This document shows, piece after piece, positions 40,573 through 50,405 of a stretch of 64,000 nucleotides of DNA. A program made the translations under genes and the position numbers. The stretch's first letter is position 1; every line of letters starts with the position of its first letter. Origin of the DNA: Symsagittifera roscoffensis (lineage: Eukaryota > Xenacoelomorpha > Acoela > Convolutidae); NCBI RefSeq assembly GCF_963678635.1, contig NC_087064.1, positions 44,205,159 to 44,269,158 of the forward strand, read 5' to 3'. The notes beneath the pieces were generated by a model. It saw nothing but the letters and a program-made list of their open reading frames with translations. It had not been told where the DNA came from and made no database searches.

Positions 40573-43500
40573 TCAGGCGATGCTCAAGTAGTACTTCTTG
40601 TGAAGATGCACCATTATCTCTGTTTCTGCAAAGACCACATGTAGGATAGCGTACAATTCCCTCGAGCTCAGTTTGCCCCTGTTTGGGTCGTACACCGGCA
40701 TCGAGACCTCCACTATTCCTCTTTCAATCATGAAGTCACGTAGTCTTGTCAGTGCCAATATCACGTGTTCGGGATCAATTGTGTTTCTGTCGTTGACTCT
40801 CGTTACTAGGAAGCAGAGGTATTTGCCCGGGACTTGTGCCACTGACGGTGGAAGCGCTGCTATGCCTCCCAGTCCTGGCCTCTGTCTGAACAGAAACTCT
40901 ACGTTCTGGTACTCTCTTTTGAAGTCAGCCTCCAATCTTGATTTGAAACTCATGTCCGCCGTGATGCAGATCGCGCTGGTCCTGTTTGACAGGATGAAGT
41001 CGCTATCCGTTATCATGATGTTCTCTGAGTATTCATTGGGTATTTCGAATTTCGTTTTGAAATTCCTTCCTATGGTAGGCTCTGGTTCTTCTTCCTCCAG
41101 TTCCAATCCGCTTGTTTCCCTCACTTCCTTGAGCTTCTTTATCATCAAATTTTCGGTGTGGGTAAGTCCTACCCCCACTCCCCGGACAAAAATATTTATC
41201 GACGTCCCCGTCGATGTAGTCGGGTCTGAATTGTCCTTGGGGATGTCCAGTGGCCTGTCTGTTGCTGTCCATCCGAAAAGAGGGTCCTCTGTCTTCATGT
41301 AATTTGTTGCTGATACATCGATTTGCTGAATGCTTTGTCCTTCGCGGCTCTCGTCTTTGACATCACGCATCCACTCTAGAATCCTCAAGTTCGTGTTCTC
41401 CCTCCTTTCTATTTCACTCTGTTCGAGATCCGTCTCCAATTCTGGCGTCGAGTAATCTTCCTGCGGATAATGTCCACCATCGTCAATGACCTGCCATTCC
41501 TCTTCGGCTTCCAGTTCGCCTGCGCTTAGTAGTTCATCGCCCAACTTGTCCGGCTGTATCTTATCGATCAAGAAGTCATCCCCGTACCTATTGTACCTCA
41601 TACCTGTTCGTTTACGATTGCCAGTCCTGGTTTCCGGTGGTGTTGGTCGATCCGGCTCCATCCACTTCGGTACCTCGTTTTGCTCTGGGTCGTTCCAGTC
41701 TTCTTCTACAAATGAACCTGCATCCGACTCCACTTCTATCTTTTCGTTGTCGTCCAAACTCAAGTTCTCATTACCATCATTTTTCTCTCTAGTGCCTTTC
41801 TCATTCACCTCGCACGCTGGTTCCACCACCAGGTACTCAAGACCTTCCATGTCTTTTGGTAGGCACCAGTCCTCCGGGGACGGGACATGAGGCTTCAGAT
41901 TTTCGTAATGTGCTGCTCGCCCTGTACTCAAGCGATAGAACCGTCCTTGTTGGTGTACTTCCGTAATCATTAACGGTCCTCTCCATTTCTTGAGTAGTTT
42001 CTTTGTTCCCTTGGGAGGTATGACATTTTGGAAGACCCACACGTATTGGCCCACTTCGTATGGCTTTGCTCTTAGTATCTTTTCGTCATATTTCTTGCGT
42101 TGCCTCATTTGCGCTTGCGCCGTGTTTCTCCGACATAGTTCGTTTAGCTCTTGTTGTCTTTTGATCGCTTCCTTCACGTATGCTTGAGGTGACGTCCTCT
42201 TCCCCTCGTACTCCGGGTAGAAGAATGTTATAGGCATTGCCCTTTCCCTGCCTGTCAACATCATGAAAGGACTGATACCCGTCGTTGAGTGCTGAGTACT
42301 ATTATAGGCTCCTACTACCTGTGGCAGGTATTTGTCCCAGTCCGTCATGTATCTCGAGCAGTACACCCTGAGAATGTTGACCAGTGTCCTGTTCTGTCTC
42401 TCTACCAACCCATTGGTCTGTGGATGATAGGTCGTCGAGTGCGCTTGAGCAATGTGTGATCTCTTCATCAATTCTTTTGTCAAGTCCCCCACAAAAGCCT
42501 TGCCGTTGTCCGACTGGAAAGTCATTGGGCAACCATACCGCGATATCCAATGCGTTATCAGGTGATCACATGTCTCCTCTGCCGAGGCTGTCTGGCACGG
42601 AACCGCTTCCGCCAACTTGGTGAAGTGATCTATTATAACTAGTATTTGGTTATAACCCGACTCCGTCATGCAGATTTTCTGATGGTCTATCTGCACCACT
42701 TCATTGAATTCCGAACTCTCGACAGACTTGAGGGGAAACTTCATCTTCCTTGGGTCTTTTACTTGAAGGCATGCTAGGCAGGCATTCACCCATCTCTCGC
42801 AAGCTTTTCTCATTCCCGGCCAGTCAAACCTGTGAAGTATCCTTTGTTGTACTTTATCTATCCCCTGGTGGCCCATCTGGTCGTGTGATCTGAAAAGCAC
42901 CTCCGTTTGGTACAATTGTGGTAGTATGATGAGGTTGTGTTTGTGTAATATCTTTTCCTCATCTCTTCTCTTGCACGCTACCACCCCTTCAGCTGTGTGA
43001 TAAAGTAAGTCTCTCTTTTCTTTGTAGAACTGGCTCAAGATCTTGTAGCTGTCTTCCTCAAGTTCCCCCTTCTCCTTGACTCCCGAATGGATCCATTTGG
43101 AGAGGTTACTTGTCATTTTGTCATTCTTCTGGGCCCTTATTAGGTCAGACAGCCTGTATCTCGCCTTAACGTGCTCCTTTAGCGCCATGATCTGTCCATT
43201 CATCTCACCAGGGTTGTGGATGTCATCGCTCAGTTTCACACATATCATCCTTTTCACGATTTTCATGTCGTCTTCTGGTACCAGATTCGTTCTGACGTTT
43301 GAGTTGCACGATAGTTCCCTTAGTGGTTTTCTTGAAACTGCTATTTTCTCGAGCTCTTCACCACCTCGTACCTCTTGTAATTCCAGATTGTACGTCCCTG
43401 AAGATGGATCCGTCTGTAATTCCCTGTCGTGCTGTCTTATCTTCTCTTCCGCCAGTATCATGCATAGACTGTCTTGGTCTTCGCTGCTCTCATCCGAGTC

Positions 43501-46500
43501 TTCATCCCACTCTTTACGCTCCCCGGACAATTTCCCTTCTCCGGTTTTGTCTTCTTCCATGAATCTGGACCACTCCCCGGACTCTTGATCTAGTCCCAGG
43601 TGTTCAACTTCTTCTCTGAATGTTACTTTCTTATCCCTGACTTTTGTCTGCTCCAGAATTTTTTCGGGGATTTTTTCAACTAGTGATCGCACGACTTCCT
43701 TGCTATCAGTGATGCTTCCTTTTGAGACATCAGTATTGTTCACTGTTTCTTCTCTCCGAAGTATGGTTAGTTCCGGTGCCTCCTGACCTTTCCCTTGGAT
43801 CACGGGCTTGTCATCTGATAGTTTCTCAAGCAACCTCATTAAGTCTTCATCTATTCGGACCGTTCCCTCCTCTACCTGGATGAGATCATAACCTTTTGCC
43901 TTGAGTGTTTCCCTCACGATCTTGGACTTGAGCATTATTCCTATCGGAATCCCTCTGCTTTTCTTCAAGATGGTCTTTTCAAGAGGCTCTTTCGGCAATT
44001 CGGGATGATCTTCAATCGGTTTGCCTGATTTGTCCAGCCATCTCGTGAGTGGAAGACTGTCGTACGTTTCTTTGTCCATAAAGGAGAAGCCGTCTTTGAT
44101 CTCAGGTCTGTCCGCCTCTCTTTGTTCTTGCCTCTCGTAGAACTCCGTCTTCTTACTCAAGCTGTCAGCATTTTGATGTTTATCTCGTGTTCTGTGCTCA
44201 ATTATCATGTTGTATCCATCCAAGCGAACTATCCACCTCCCAATATAGCTCTGGTCCATTGAGTACGTTTTCAGCCAGCTTAGTGCTCGGTTGTCGACTC
44301 GCAGCTTGAAGGGCTCACTGCCTAAGTATGCTCTGTATTTTTCGACAAAGGTGACCACCGCGAACATCTCTGCTTTCGGTGCCCCGTACTTCATTTCTGT
44401 GTCACTTAGGACCTTGCTCCCGTATGCTATTGGTCTCAAGACTGTCTTCCCATTCCATTCTTGTTCTTGATGGAGAATCCCAGAAATAGCGACTACTGAC
44501 GCATCCGTGTCTAGCACGTACATCCCCTTCTCAGTCGGCATACCCAGTACTGGTGCCTCACACAGCTCTTTCTTTATTCTCTGGAATGACTCTTCTGCCG
44601 CGTTGTTCCACGTGAACTTCTTGCCCTTATGTCTCATTAATTGTTGCATCGGGTATACCTTGTCCGCATAGCCCTTGATGAATTCTCTATAATAGTTGGC
44701 GAAACCCAGGAAGCTCATCAGCTGGTGCTCCGTCTTCGGTGATTTCCAGGTTAGGACTGCTTCCACGGCGTCTGGATCAGGTCTGATACCGTGTTTATCT
44801 ACCATCCTGCCCAAGTATTTAATCGAGTCCTTGAGTATCTCGCACTTTGATGGTTTACACTTTAGCCCCGACCTCTTCATGCATGCAAACACTTCGTCTA
44901 GTCTCTCAATGTGGTCTTCCAGTGTTGGCGTCGCTATTACCACGTCATCCACGTAGCACATTACCAGGTTGCCATACTTCTTCGTTACGCCTATCAGCTC
45001 GTGTGCCATCAACCGCTGAAACGTGGCTGTGGCATTGCAAAGTCCAAACGGCATCCGTTTCCATTGAAACAGACCCAACTCGCAGGCAAACCCTGTATTG
45101 TCCCTGTCCTGCTTCCTTAGTGGTACTTGTAAATCAAGAGTCGTAAAAAATTTTGCATCACCTAACTTCGAGAGGCTCTCATCAATCCTAGGTATGGGAT
45201 AGGCATCCTTTACCGTGACGGAGTTCAGGTATCGAAAGTCACAACAAAACCTCAACTGGTCGCCTTTCTTTTTGGCCATCACTACTCCACACGCCCACGG
45301 TGACTTGGATGGTTCTATCATGTCATACTCTAGTAACGTCTCGATCTCTTTTCTACACGCGTCCGATTTGTGTGGGGTCATGCGCCTCGCCCCCTCCCTG
45401 TGTGGCACCGCGTTTTCCTCAAGTTCTATTTCATGTTCAACAAAATTACAACACCCGATATCCACCTTATGCCTTGAAAAAACCTCCTCGTTCCGCTCTA
45501 GTACGTCCTTGATAGCTTCGAGCTGTTCATCTTTCAGTTTGCCCCTTAAATGTTCAATCTCCGGCAGAACCGGTTTATCTGTTTGCATTTCATCTAGCGT
45601 GGGTCGCTCTGGAAAGTTCGAACAGCTCGAAAGCCCATCGTCCGTTTCTGACTTAAGTGATTTGATAAGACCTGAAGAATCTTTTATTCTCTGCAATCGT
45701 CTCAAGATACAAATTTTGTCCCTGTGATTAGGACAATCAACAACTTCATTTTGTTTTGAGTTTTCAATTGTTTCGTATCGAGTTTTAACTGGTAAAGCAT
45801 ATCCCAGCTTCCTCCCTCTCTGTATCGTGATCGGTATATCAAGGGTATTCAACAAGACACTGACGCAGAGGCCGCTCTTCGTTATCGAAAATGATCTTCC
45901 TAAAACAGCAGCGCTTTGACTATTGGGATTTGGAACTATACACACTTGCTTGTTGTCACTTAGTTCATTATAATTTTTCATCCTCAAGCTTCTGATTGCC
46001 GCTTCATTAGCTTTTAACCTCACTCTCCTACTCAAGAATACCGGTGCTTTGTTCTCATTTGCCATTATTAAATTTACCGGTTTGATTGCGTACCTCCTAT
46101 CCGGGTTCCGTATCCTGAACATTGCATTATTTAGATCTATCGTTACGTCGAAATTCCTGATGAAGTCTCTGCCCAAAATGAATTGGTCAGATTCATCTAG
46201 GTTTTCTACCACAATGAAGCTCATCCACAGGTTACGTTCCCCCAAATTGAGGGCTATTATCGGCGTCCTGCCCAACACTCGAAGGGCCCCTTTGTTTGCA
46301 GCTGACAGCCGTATTCTCGAGTCTATCAAGTCACCTTTGTCAAAGCCCATCTTTTCCCATGTTTCGATTGGTATGACGCTCAAGACTGCTCCCGTGTCAA
46401 GTAATCCACGTAACTGAGTCTTTTTGCCATTTATGTCTAGCACGTGCCCTGTCACGTCTGCTTCCGTCCCGATGTGCATTGCATCTTCTTCAAGCATAGC

Positions 46501-49365
46501 ACAGTGTCCAATCGATCTTACTTTCAATTCCTCTTTTCCTACATAGATTTGTCCAATTAGGTCTTCGTCGCATGTTATCATCGTCTTGGTATAGATGTTG
46601 ATTCCATCTATATTTAGCATGACCTCGTGTGGACCATAAGCTTCAGTGTACCTATTATCAACACGTACCGACTTGCTGCCCCCTCTCGTGAGTAGTGCCC
46701 TGAGCGCTCTGGAAGTCGTTTGTGGACTTATTCCACTCAAGTAGTCTGCATACACGTCAATGTGCATTATCGTCTGGTCGCTCGGCTCGCTCAAGTTTCT
46801 GGTTACCTCGTGTCCGCCCACTGTGATTATCGACATTATTCTTGCTCCAATTTTCGATATTCCAAAAGGTTTACCTGTCACCATTTTCACGGTGTTACAA
46901 TTCCCGGTCTTCATTGAGCCCGTTCTAGCCTCTGGTATTGAGTTCGATCCGGTTAATGCTTCGTTAAAATTCTGTCTTTCGATCTCCAACTTTAGTCGTT
47001 GCTCTATTTCTTTCGCAGCCAGATCTTGTTTCACTTTGGCAATTGCTTCCGTCGCCGCTTTCTCATAATTTATCTCTAGAGAGCTTCCGGCCGCGGACTC
47101 TAACGCACCGCTAACATGTGTAACAGCTTTCACTGTCTTCGTCGGCAATTCGGTGTTTGGTGCCCCCAAGTTCCTAGATTCAAACTCGTTTTGCCTGTTC
47201 CACTGATTCTGCACCGCCGCTAATGCCAACTTATGTTTGGGGTGATTCTGGTCCTTGACCGCTTCCCAGAACAAGGGACAATCCATTCTGAAGTGCCCCT
47301 CCTGGTTACAGAAGAAGCATCTGGCGCCTATCTTGATGATTAAGCCATTATAGTACTCATGTTCCTCCATCTGGCTCATATCCTCTTCATCCGGTGCATA
47401 ACCTAGGCTCTTCATGCCTTGTTTGTACGTTGTGCAGTCAGCCACATGATGATCCGCTGACCCGCAGTTCGCGCATGATCTGCGCTTGTCCATATCATCT
47501 CTAGGTTTATACCATGATGACCTCTGGGGTTGGCTTCCCCCTTGCGTGTTCCTATTTTCGGAATATGAGTACTTCTTAGGTTTCATCAGCATGTATTCTC
47601 TTGATTTCTGTCTCATTTCTTCTGGGGTGGGTGCGCTGTCCTTCGACAATGTGTAGTATGTTGCTAACATTGTCCTTAAGTCATCACTTTTCACCCCATC
47701 GATGAACTTCGAGGCAATGCTAAAGTTCCGTCTATTTGTCGATTCCTCTGGGTCACTCCTCCTTCTCAAGCTCTCGAGGTCATCTAGGAACCGATCTATT
47801 GACTCGTCGTCCCTCTGCCTTCTCTTTTCAAATCGCATCATCGCTTGGTGACCCTTCATGCCTGACCCGAATCGATTCAGCAATATCTCGAAGATCTTGT
47901 CCGCAGTGTCGCGTTCTTCCTCCTTCTTTGCGACCACGCATTTTAATGCCGTTCCTTCCAAGTTGCTCAGTATGGCTGTACATGCTTGTCTTTCGTCACT
48001 CAAGTTATCTTGTTCTAGATGTAATCTCATCACTTCCACCCAAGTGTCAATGCATCCATCGGAGTCGTCTTTGAATTCTTTTGGCTTCTTGAATGTCTTT
48101 CTTGATTTTCCCTCTCTCCTGTCGCTCGAGTCAGTGTTCCTCGTGGCGAAGGCCTCTAGAGTCCTGTTCATCATCTCCCAAGTGCTGGCCCATGTCATAG
48201 CATCCGGTCCTGTGTTGCTGTTAGCTGTTGAATCTCCCGGAGCAGTCGTTGTATTCGACGTTCCATTCTTCATTATTGTTTTCGCAGCTGTTGGTGCTAT
48301 GCTTATCGCATCCCTGGTTAAGGGCAACGGTGTCGATTGCCGTTTGTTCCTTTGTGGTTCTACAAAGTCAACTCTGGTGCTTTGCGTACGATCCGCTGCT
48401 GGTCTTTCTTGTGGAGTGGAACCTCTCAAGATTGCATCCAACTTCGCCTGTATTGCACACGAACTCTCGGCTTGACTCTTGCTCATTGTGTCCATTCTCC
48501 TTTCCAGGCTCCCTAATTGGCTGTTGACATCATCATATCGGTTCTTCAACTGTTGCATGTCTGTTTTGATGTTCTTTTCTCGTTCTTCATTGGTGGCTTC
48601 TACCTTATCTGACATTTCCTTGAGTCTCTCATCTGTTGCCTTAGCTAGATTAAAATAACTGTCTAGATACTCGTGCTTGTTGTATCTTATCTCCTTTTTT
48701 ATCACCTCTCTGTCTTCTTCACTGTGCTTAAGTCTTTTGTCAATCTGATTTAATTTCGCCAACAAGTCACCCAGCTCAATGGTAGTCTCTTCATGGTCAG
48801 CCGTCGGTCTCTCTTCGGCCGTAGCCTCTGCTTTAGCTTGTTCCTCTCTTGGATTGGCTTCTGAGGTCTTCGTGCTCACTGTCCCAAATGTGCGTGCTCT
48901 TTCTGCTTTTGGTTCTTCAGTCACGTTTTCTTTCGTTTTTATTCCGAACATTATTCCCAATTTTTCCGTAAAAGATGTCCTCTTTACTTGAGAGTCTTCT
49001 TTCACCGTTTCTTCGGTGTTGCCTATTGCATCTTCCGCGTCATCTATCGGTGAGAACTCTATGGGTTTCTGGTTCGGTTCCTCTGCATTGGGCATTGGAG
49101 TTGACTCTGTCGCCATCTTCCTTGTTTCATCCACACTTTGATCGGGTGTCTCTAGATCAATCTCGATGGTGGGTCCTACTCGCTCCCCTTCCGTGCCCTC
49201 TTTCGCCCTGCTCTCCGCTGTACTCCTTGTGCTGACCATGTTAACTGAAAAGTTCTTCTTCGTTATCTTTGGGCCCGTTGATGTCGTTCCGCGCAGCGAT
49301 GAATTATATTTTGTGTTTGATCCACTTGACCTTTTTTCGAGCACCGGTACCCTACTCCGCCTCAT
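40573..49365 (-). CDS. gag-pol: Element B gag-pol polyprotein (2930 codons)
   Basis: One continuous ORF encodes gag and pol. Coiled coil 180-315; gag core 425-565; zinc knuckles CX2CX4HX4C at 631-644 and 683-696; protease LLDTGAVLSVIP (Asp990) and ILGRDF (1063-1068). RT spans about 1340-1520 with YVDD at 1481-1484. RNase H spans about 1610-1740 (Asp1619/1621 region, Glu1666, Asp1691, Asp1734). An unusually long acidic tether follows to about 2020. Integrase has HHCC at about 2161-2199 and Asp2227, Asp2286, Glu2322 (DD35E), with a GPY-like module (WRGPLMITEV). The C-terminal extension has an acidic linker, FVRGVGVGLTHTENL (2726-2740) and a macro-like domain (about 2785-2925). RT motif A lacks the five residues after LDL (LDL-QVPL), so RT is probably dead. 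Order PR-RT-RH-IN is Ty3/Gypsy. Confidence 0.93.
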   Translation of the reverse strand: MRRSRVPVLEKRSSGSNTKYNSSLRGTTSTGPKITKKNFSVNMVSTRSTAESRAKEGTEGERVGPTIEIDLETPDQSVDETRKMATESTPMPNAEEPNQKPIEFSPIDDAEDAIGNTEETVKEDSQVKRTSFTEKLGIMFGIKTKENVTEEPKAERARTFGTVSTKTSEANPREEQAKAEATAEERPTADHEETTIELGDLLAKLNQIDKRLKHSEEDREVIKKEIRYNKHEYLDSYFNLAKATDERLKEMSDKVEATNEEREKNIKTDMQQLKNRYDDVNSQLGSLERRMDTMSKSQAESSCAIQAKLDAILRGSTPQERPAADRTQSTRVDFVEPQRNKRQSTPLPLTRDAISIAPTAAKTIMKNGTSNTTTAPGDSTANSNTGPDAMTWASTWEMMNRTLEAFATRNTDSSDRREGKSRKTFKKPKEFKDDSDGCIDTWVEVMRLHLEQDNLSDERQACTAILSNLEGTALKCVVAKKEEERDTADKIFEILLNRFGSGMKGHQAMMRFEKRRQRDDESIDRFLDDLESLRRRSDPEESTNRRNFSIASKFIDGVKSDDLRTMLATYYTLSKDSAPTPEEMRQKSREYMLMKPKKYSYSENRNTQGGSQPQRSSWYKPRDDMDKRRSCANCGSADHHVADCTTYKQGMKSLGYAPDEEDMSQMEEHEYYNGLIIKIGARCFFCNQEGHFRMDCPLFWEAVKDQNHPKHKLALAAVQNQWNRQNEFESRNLGAPNTELPTKTVKAVTHVSGALESAAGSSLEINYEKAATEAIAKVKQDLAAKEIEQRLKLEIERQNFNEALTGSNSIPEARTGSMKTGNCNTVKMVTGKPFGISKIGARIMSIITVGGHEVTRNLSEPSDQTIMHIDVYADYLSGISPQTTSRALRALLTRGGSKSVRVDNRYTEAYGPHEVMLNIDGINIYTKTMITCDEDLIGQIYVGKEELKVRSIGHCAMLEEDAMHIGTEADVTGHVLDINGKKTQLRGLLDTGAVLSVIPIETWEKMGFDKGDLIDSRIRLSAANKGALRVLGRTPIIALNLGERNLWMSFIVVENLDESDQFILGRDFIRNFDVTIDLNNAMFRIRNPDRRYAIKPVNLIMANENKAPVFLSRRVRLKANEAAIRSLRMKNYNELSDNKQVCIVPNPNSQSAAVLGRSFSITKSGLCVSVLLNTLDIPITIQRGRKLGYALPVKTRYETIENSKQNEVVDCPNHRDKICILRRLQRIKDSSGLIKSLKSETDDGLSSCSNFPERPTLDEMQTDKPVLPEIEHLRGKLKDEQLEAIKDVLERNEEVFSRHKVDIGCCNFVEHEIELEENAVPHREGARRMTPHKSDACRKEIETLLEYDMIEPSKSPWACGVVMAKKKGDQLRFCCDFRYLNSVTVKDAYPIPRIDESLSKLGDAKFFTTLDLQVPLRKQDRDNTGFACELGLFQWKRMPFGLCNATATFQRLMAHELIGVTKKYGNLVMCYVDDVVIATPTLEDHIERLDEVFACMKRSGLKCKPSKCEILKDSIKYLGRMVDKHGIRPDPDAVEAVLTWKSPKTEHQLMSFLGFANYYREFIKGYADKVYPMQQLMRHKGKKFTWNNAAEESFQRIKKELCEAPVLGMPTEKGMYVLDTDASVVAISGILHQEQEWNGKTVLRPIAYGSKVLSDTEMKYGAPKAEMFAVVTFVEKYRAYLGSEPFKLRVDNRALSWLKTYSMDQSYIGRWIVRLDGYNMIIEHRTRDKHQNADSLSKKTEFYERQEQREADRPEIKDGFSFMDKETYDSLPLTRWLDKSGKPIEDHPELPKEPLEKTILKKSRGIPIGIMLKSKIVRETLKAKGYDLIQVEEGTVRIDEDLMRLLEKLSDDKPVIQGKGQEAPELTILRREETVNNTDVSKGSITDSKEVVRSLVEKIPEKILEQTKVRDKKVTFREEVEHLGLDQESGEWSRFMEEDKTGEGKLSGERKEWDEDSDESSEDQDSLCMILAEEKIRQHDRELQTDPSSGTYNLELQEVRGGEELEKIAVSRKPLRELSCNSNVRTNLVPEDDMKIVKRMICVKLSDDIHNPGEMNGQIMALKEHVKARYRLSDLIRAQKNDKMTSNLSKWIHSGVKEKGELEEDSYKILSQFYKEKRDLLYHTAEGVVACKRRDEEKILHKHNLIILPQLYQTEVLFRSHDQMGHQGIDKVQQRILHRFDWPGMRKACERWVNACLACLQVKDPRKMKFPLKSVESSEFNEVVQIDHQKICMTESGYNQILVIIDHFTKLAEAVPCQTASAEETCDHLITHWISRYGCPMTFQSDNGKAFVGDLTKELMKRSHIAQAHSTTYHPQTNGLVERQNRTLVNILRVYCSRYMTDWDKYLPQVVGAYNSTQHSTTGISPFMMLTGRERAMPITFFYPEYEGKRTSPQAYVKEAIKRQQELNELCRRNTAQAQMRQRKKYDEKILRAKPYEVGQYVWVFQNVIPPKGTKKLLKKWRGPLMITEVHQQGRFYRLSTGRAAHYENLKPHVPSPEDWCLPKDMEGLEYLVVEPACEVNEKGTREKNDGNENLSLDDNEKIEVESDAGSFVEEDWNDPEQNEVPKWMEPDRPTPPETRTGNRKRTGMRYNRYGDDFLIDKIQPDKLGDELLSAGELEAEEEWQVIDDGGHYPQEDYSTPELETDLEQSEIERRENTNLRILEWMRDVKDESREGQSIQQIDVSATNYMKTEDPLFGWTATDRPLDIPKDNSDPTTSTGTSINIFVRGVGVGLTHTENLMIKKLKEVRETSGLELEEEEPEPTIGRNFKTKFEIPNEYSENIMITDSDFILSNRTSAICITADMSFKSRLEADFKREYQNVEFLFRQRPGLGGIAALPPSVAQVPGKYLCFLVTRVNDRNTIDPEHVILALTRLRDFMIERGIVEVSMPVYDPNRGKLSSRELYAILHVVFAETEIMVHLHKKYYLSIA
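40585..41010 (-). other. Macro-like domain at the pol C-terminus of element B
   Basis: Residues about 2785-2925 (SAICITADMSF, GKYLCFLVTR, LTRLRDFMIERGIVEVSMPVYDPNRGKL, LYAILHVVF) match the strand-helix order and several key positions of OARD1-type macro domains. The glycine-rich ADP-ribose loop and the GCG-Asp catalytic loop are substituted, which suggests loss or change of ligand. It is conserved in A2 (23215-23650). The assignment is from memory of the fold pattern, not a search. Confidence 0.55.
41146..41190 (-). other. Candidate central polypurine tract of element B
   Basis: Minus-strand GTCCGGGGAGTGGGGGTAGG repeats the core of the 3' PPT (GTCCGGGGAGTA). It lies about 160 bp from the geometric midpoint of the element (41341). 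The 45 bases coding FVRGVGVGLTHTENL are nearly unchanged between A2 and B, even at synonymous positions. Similar GTCCGGGGAG strings also occur at 43519 and 43573. Confidence 0.5.
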
Positions 49366-49654
49366 TATTTCTATTTACAACTGCTTTTATTTACAATTTT
49401 ATTATATACACGATTCTATTCTAAGAATTAAAAAAATATTTTTTGTGGTAACAAATTCTGTACAACGTGTTAAAAACCTTATCCAATTCTCTTTCTACAA
49501 TCTCCGAAAAATTTTCCTTAATTTGGTCTTAACCCTACCTGTTTCGATTTGTCTTATTCTGTCTTAAAACACACTTGTTGTAATTCTACTTCAATTTTTA
49601 TACCGTCCCAAGACTATTCGTCACTATCACAGTATTCTCCGCTAGTGTCCTAAG

Positions 49655-50405
49655 ACCCTTGTACCAAGGCCCCTGTTCCAAGACTACTGTCCCAAGACTA
49701 GTGTCCCAAGACTACTGTCCCAAGACTAGTGTCCCAAGGCTAGTGTCCCAAGACTACTGTCCCAAGACTAGTGTCCCAAGGGTAGTGTCCCAAGACCAGT
49801 GTCCCAAGGCTAGTGTCCCAAGACTACTGTCCCAAGACTAGTGTCCCAAGGCTAGTGTCCCAAGACTACTGTCCCAAGGGTAGTGTCCCAAGACCAGTGT
49901 CCCAAGGCTAGTGTCCCAAGACTACTGTCCCAAGACTAGTGTCCCAAGGCTAGTGTCCCAAGACTACTGTCCCAAGACTAGTGTCCCAAGGGTAGTGTCC
50001 CAAGACCAGTGTCCCAAGGCTGGTGTCACAAGACTGGTGTCCCAAGACTAGTGTCCCAAGACAACTGTCCCAAGACCACTGTCCCAAGACCCTGTCCCAA
50101 GACCCCTGTCCCAAGACCACTGTCCCAAGACCCCTGTCCCAAGACCCTGTCCCAAGACCACTGTCCCAAGACCCTGTCCCAAGACCCTGTCCCAAGACCC
50201 TGTCCCAAGACCCTGTCCCAAGACCACTGTCCCAAGACCACTGTCCCAAGACCCTGTCCCAAGACCACTGTCCCAAGACCCTGTCCCAAGACCCTGTCCC
50301 AAGACCACTGTCCCAAGACCACTGTCCCAAGACCCTGTCCCAAGACCACTGTCCCAAGACCCTGTCCCAAGACCACTGTCCCAAGACTGCTCTGTCCCAA
50401 GACTT
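49655..50405. repeat. GTCCCAAGAC minisatellite in B leader
   Basis: This is roughly 55 tandem units of 13-14 bp (GTCCCAAGACTAGT, GTCCCAAGACCCT and relatives). The left half is mostly 14-bp ACTAGT/ACTACT units with occasional GGCTAGT or GGGTAGT. The right half from about 50085 mixes 13-bp CCCT and 14-bp CCACT units. Confidence 0.92.

Noticed and set aside
43519-43585. Two further GTCCGGGGAG strings as extra polypurine tracts
   Set aside because: They lack the following G-run, I saw no matching conserved copy in family A within the window, and they code for ordinary acidic tether sequence; kept only as a caveat for the central PPT idea.
49655-50405. CRISPR-like array
   Set aside because: Units are 13-14 bp with no unique spacers; this is a minisatellite in a eukaryotic retroelement leader.
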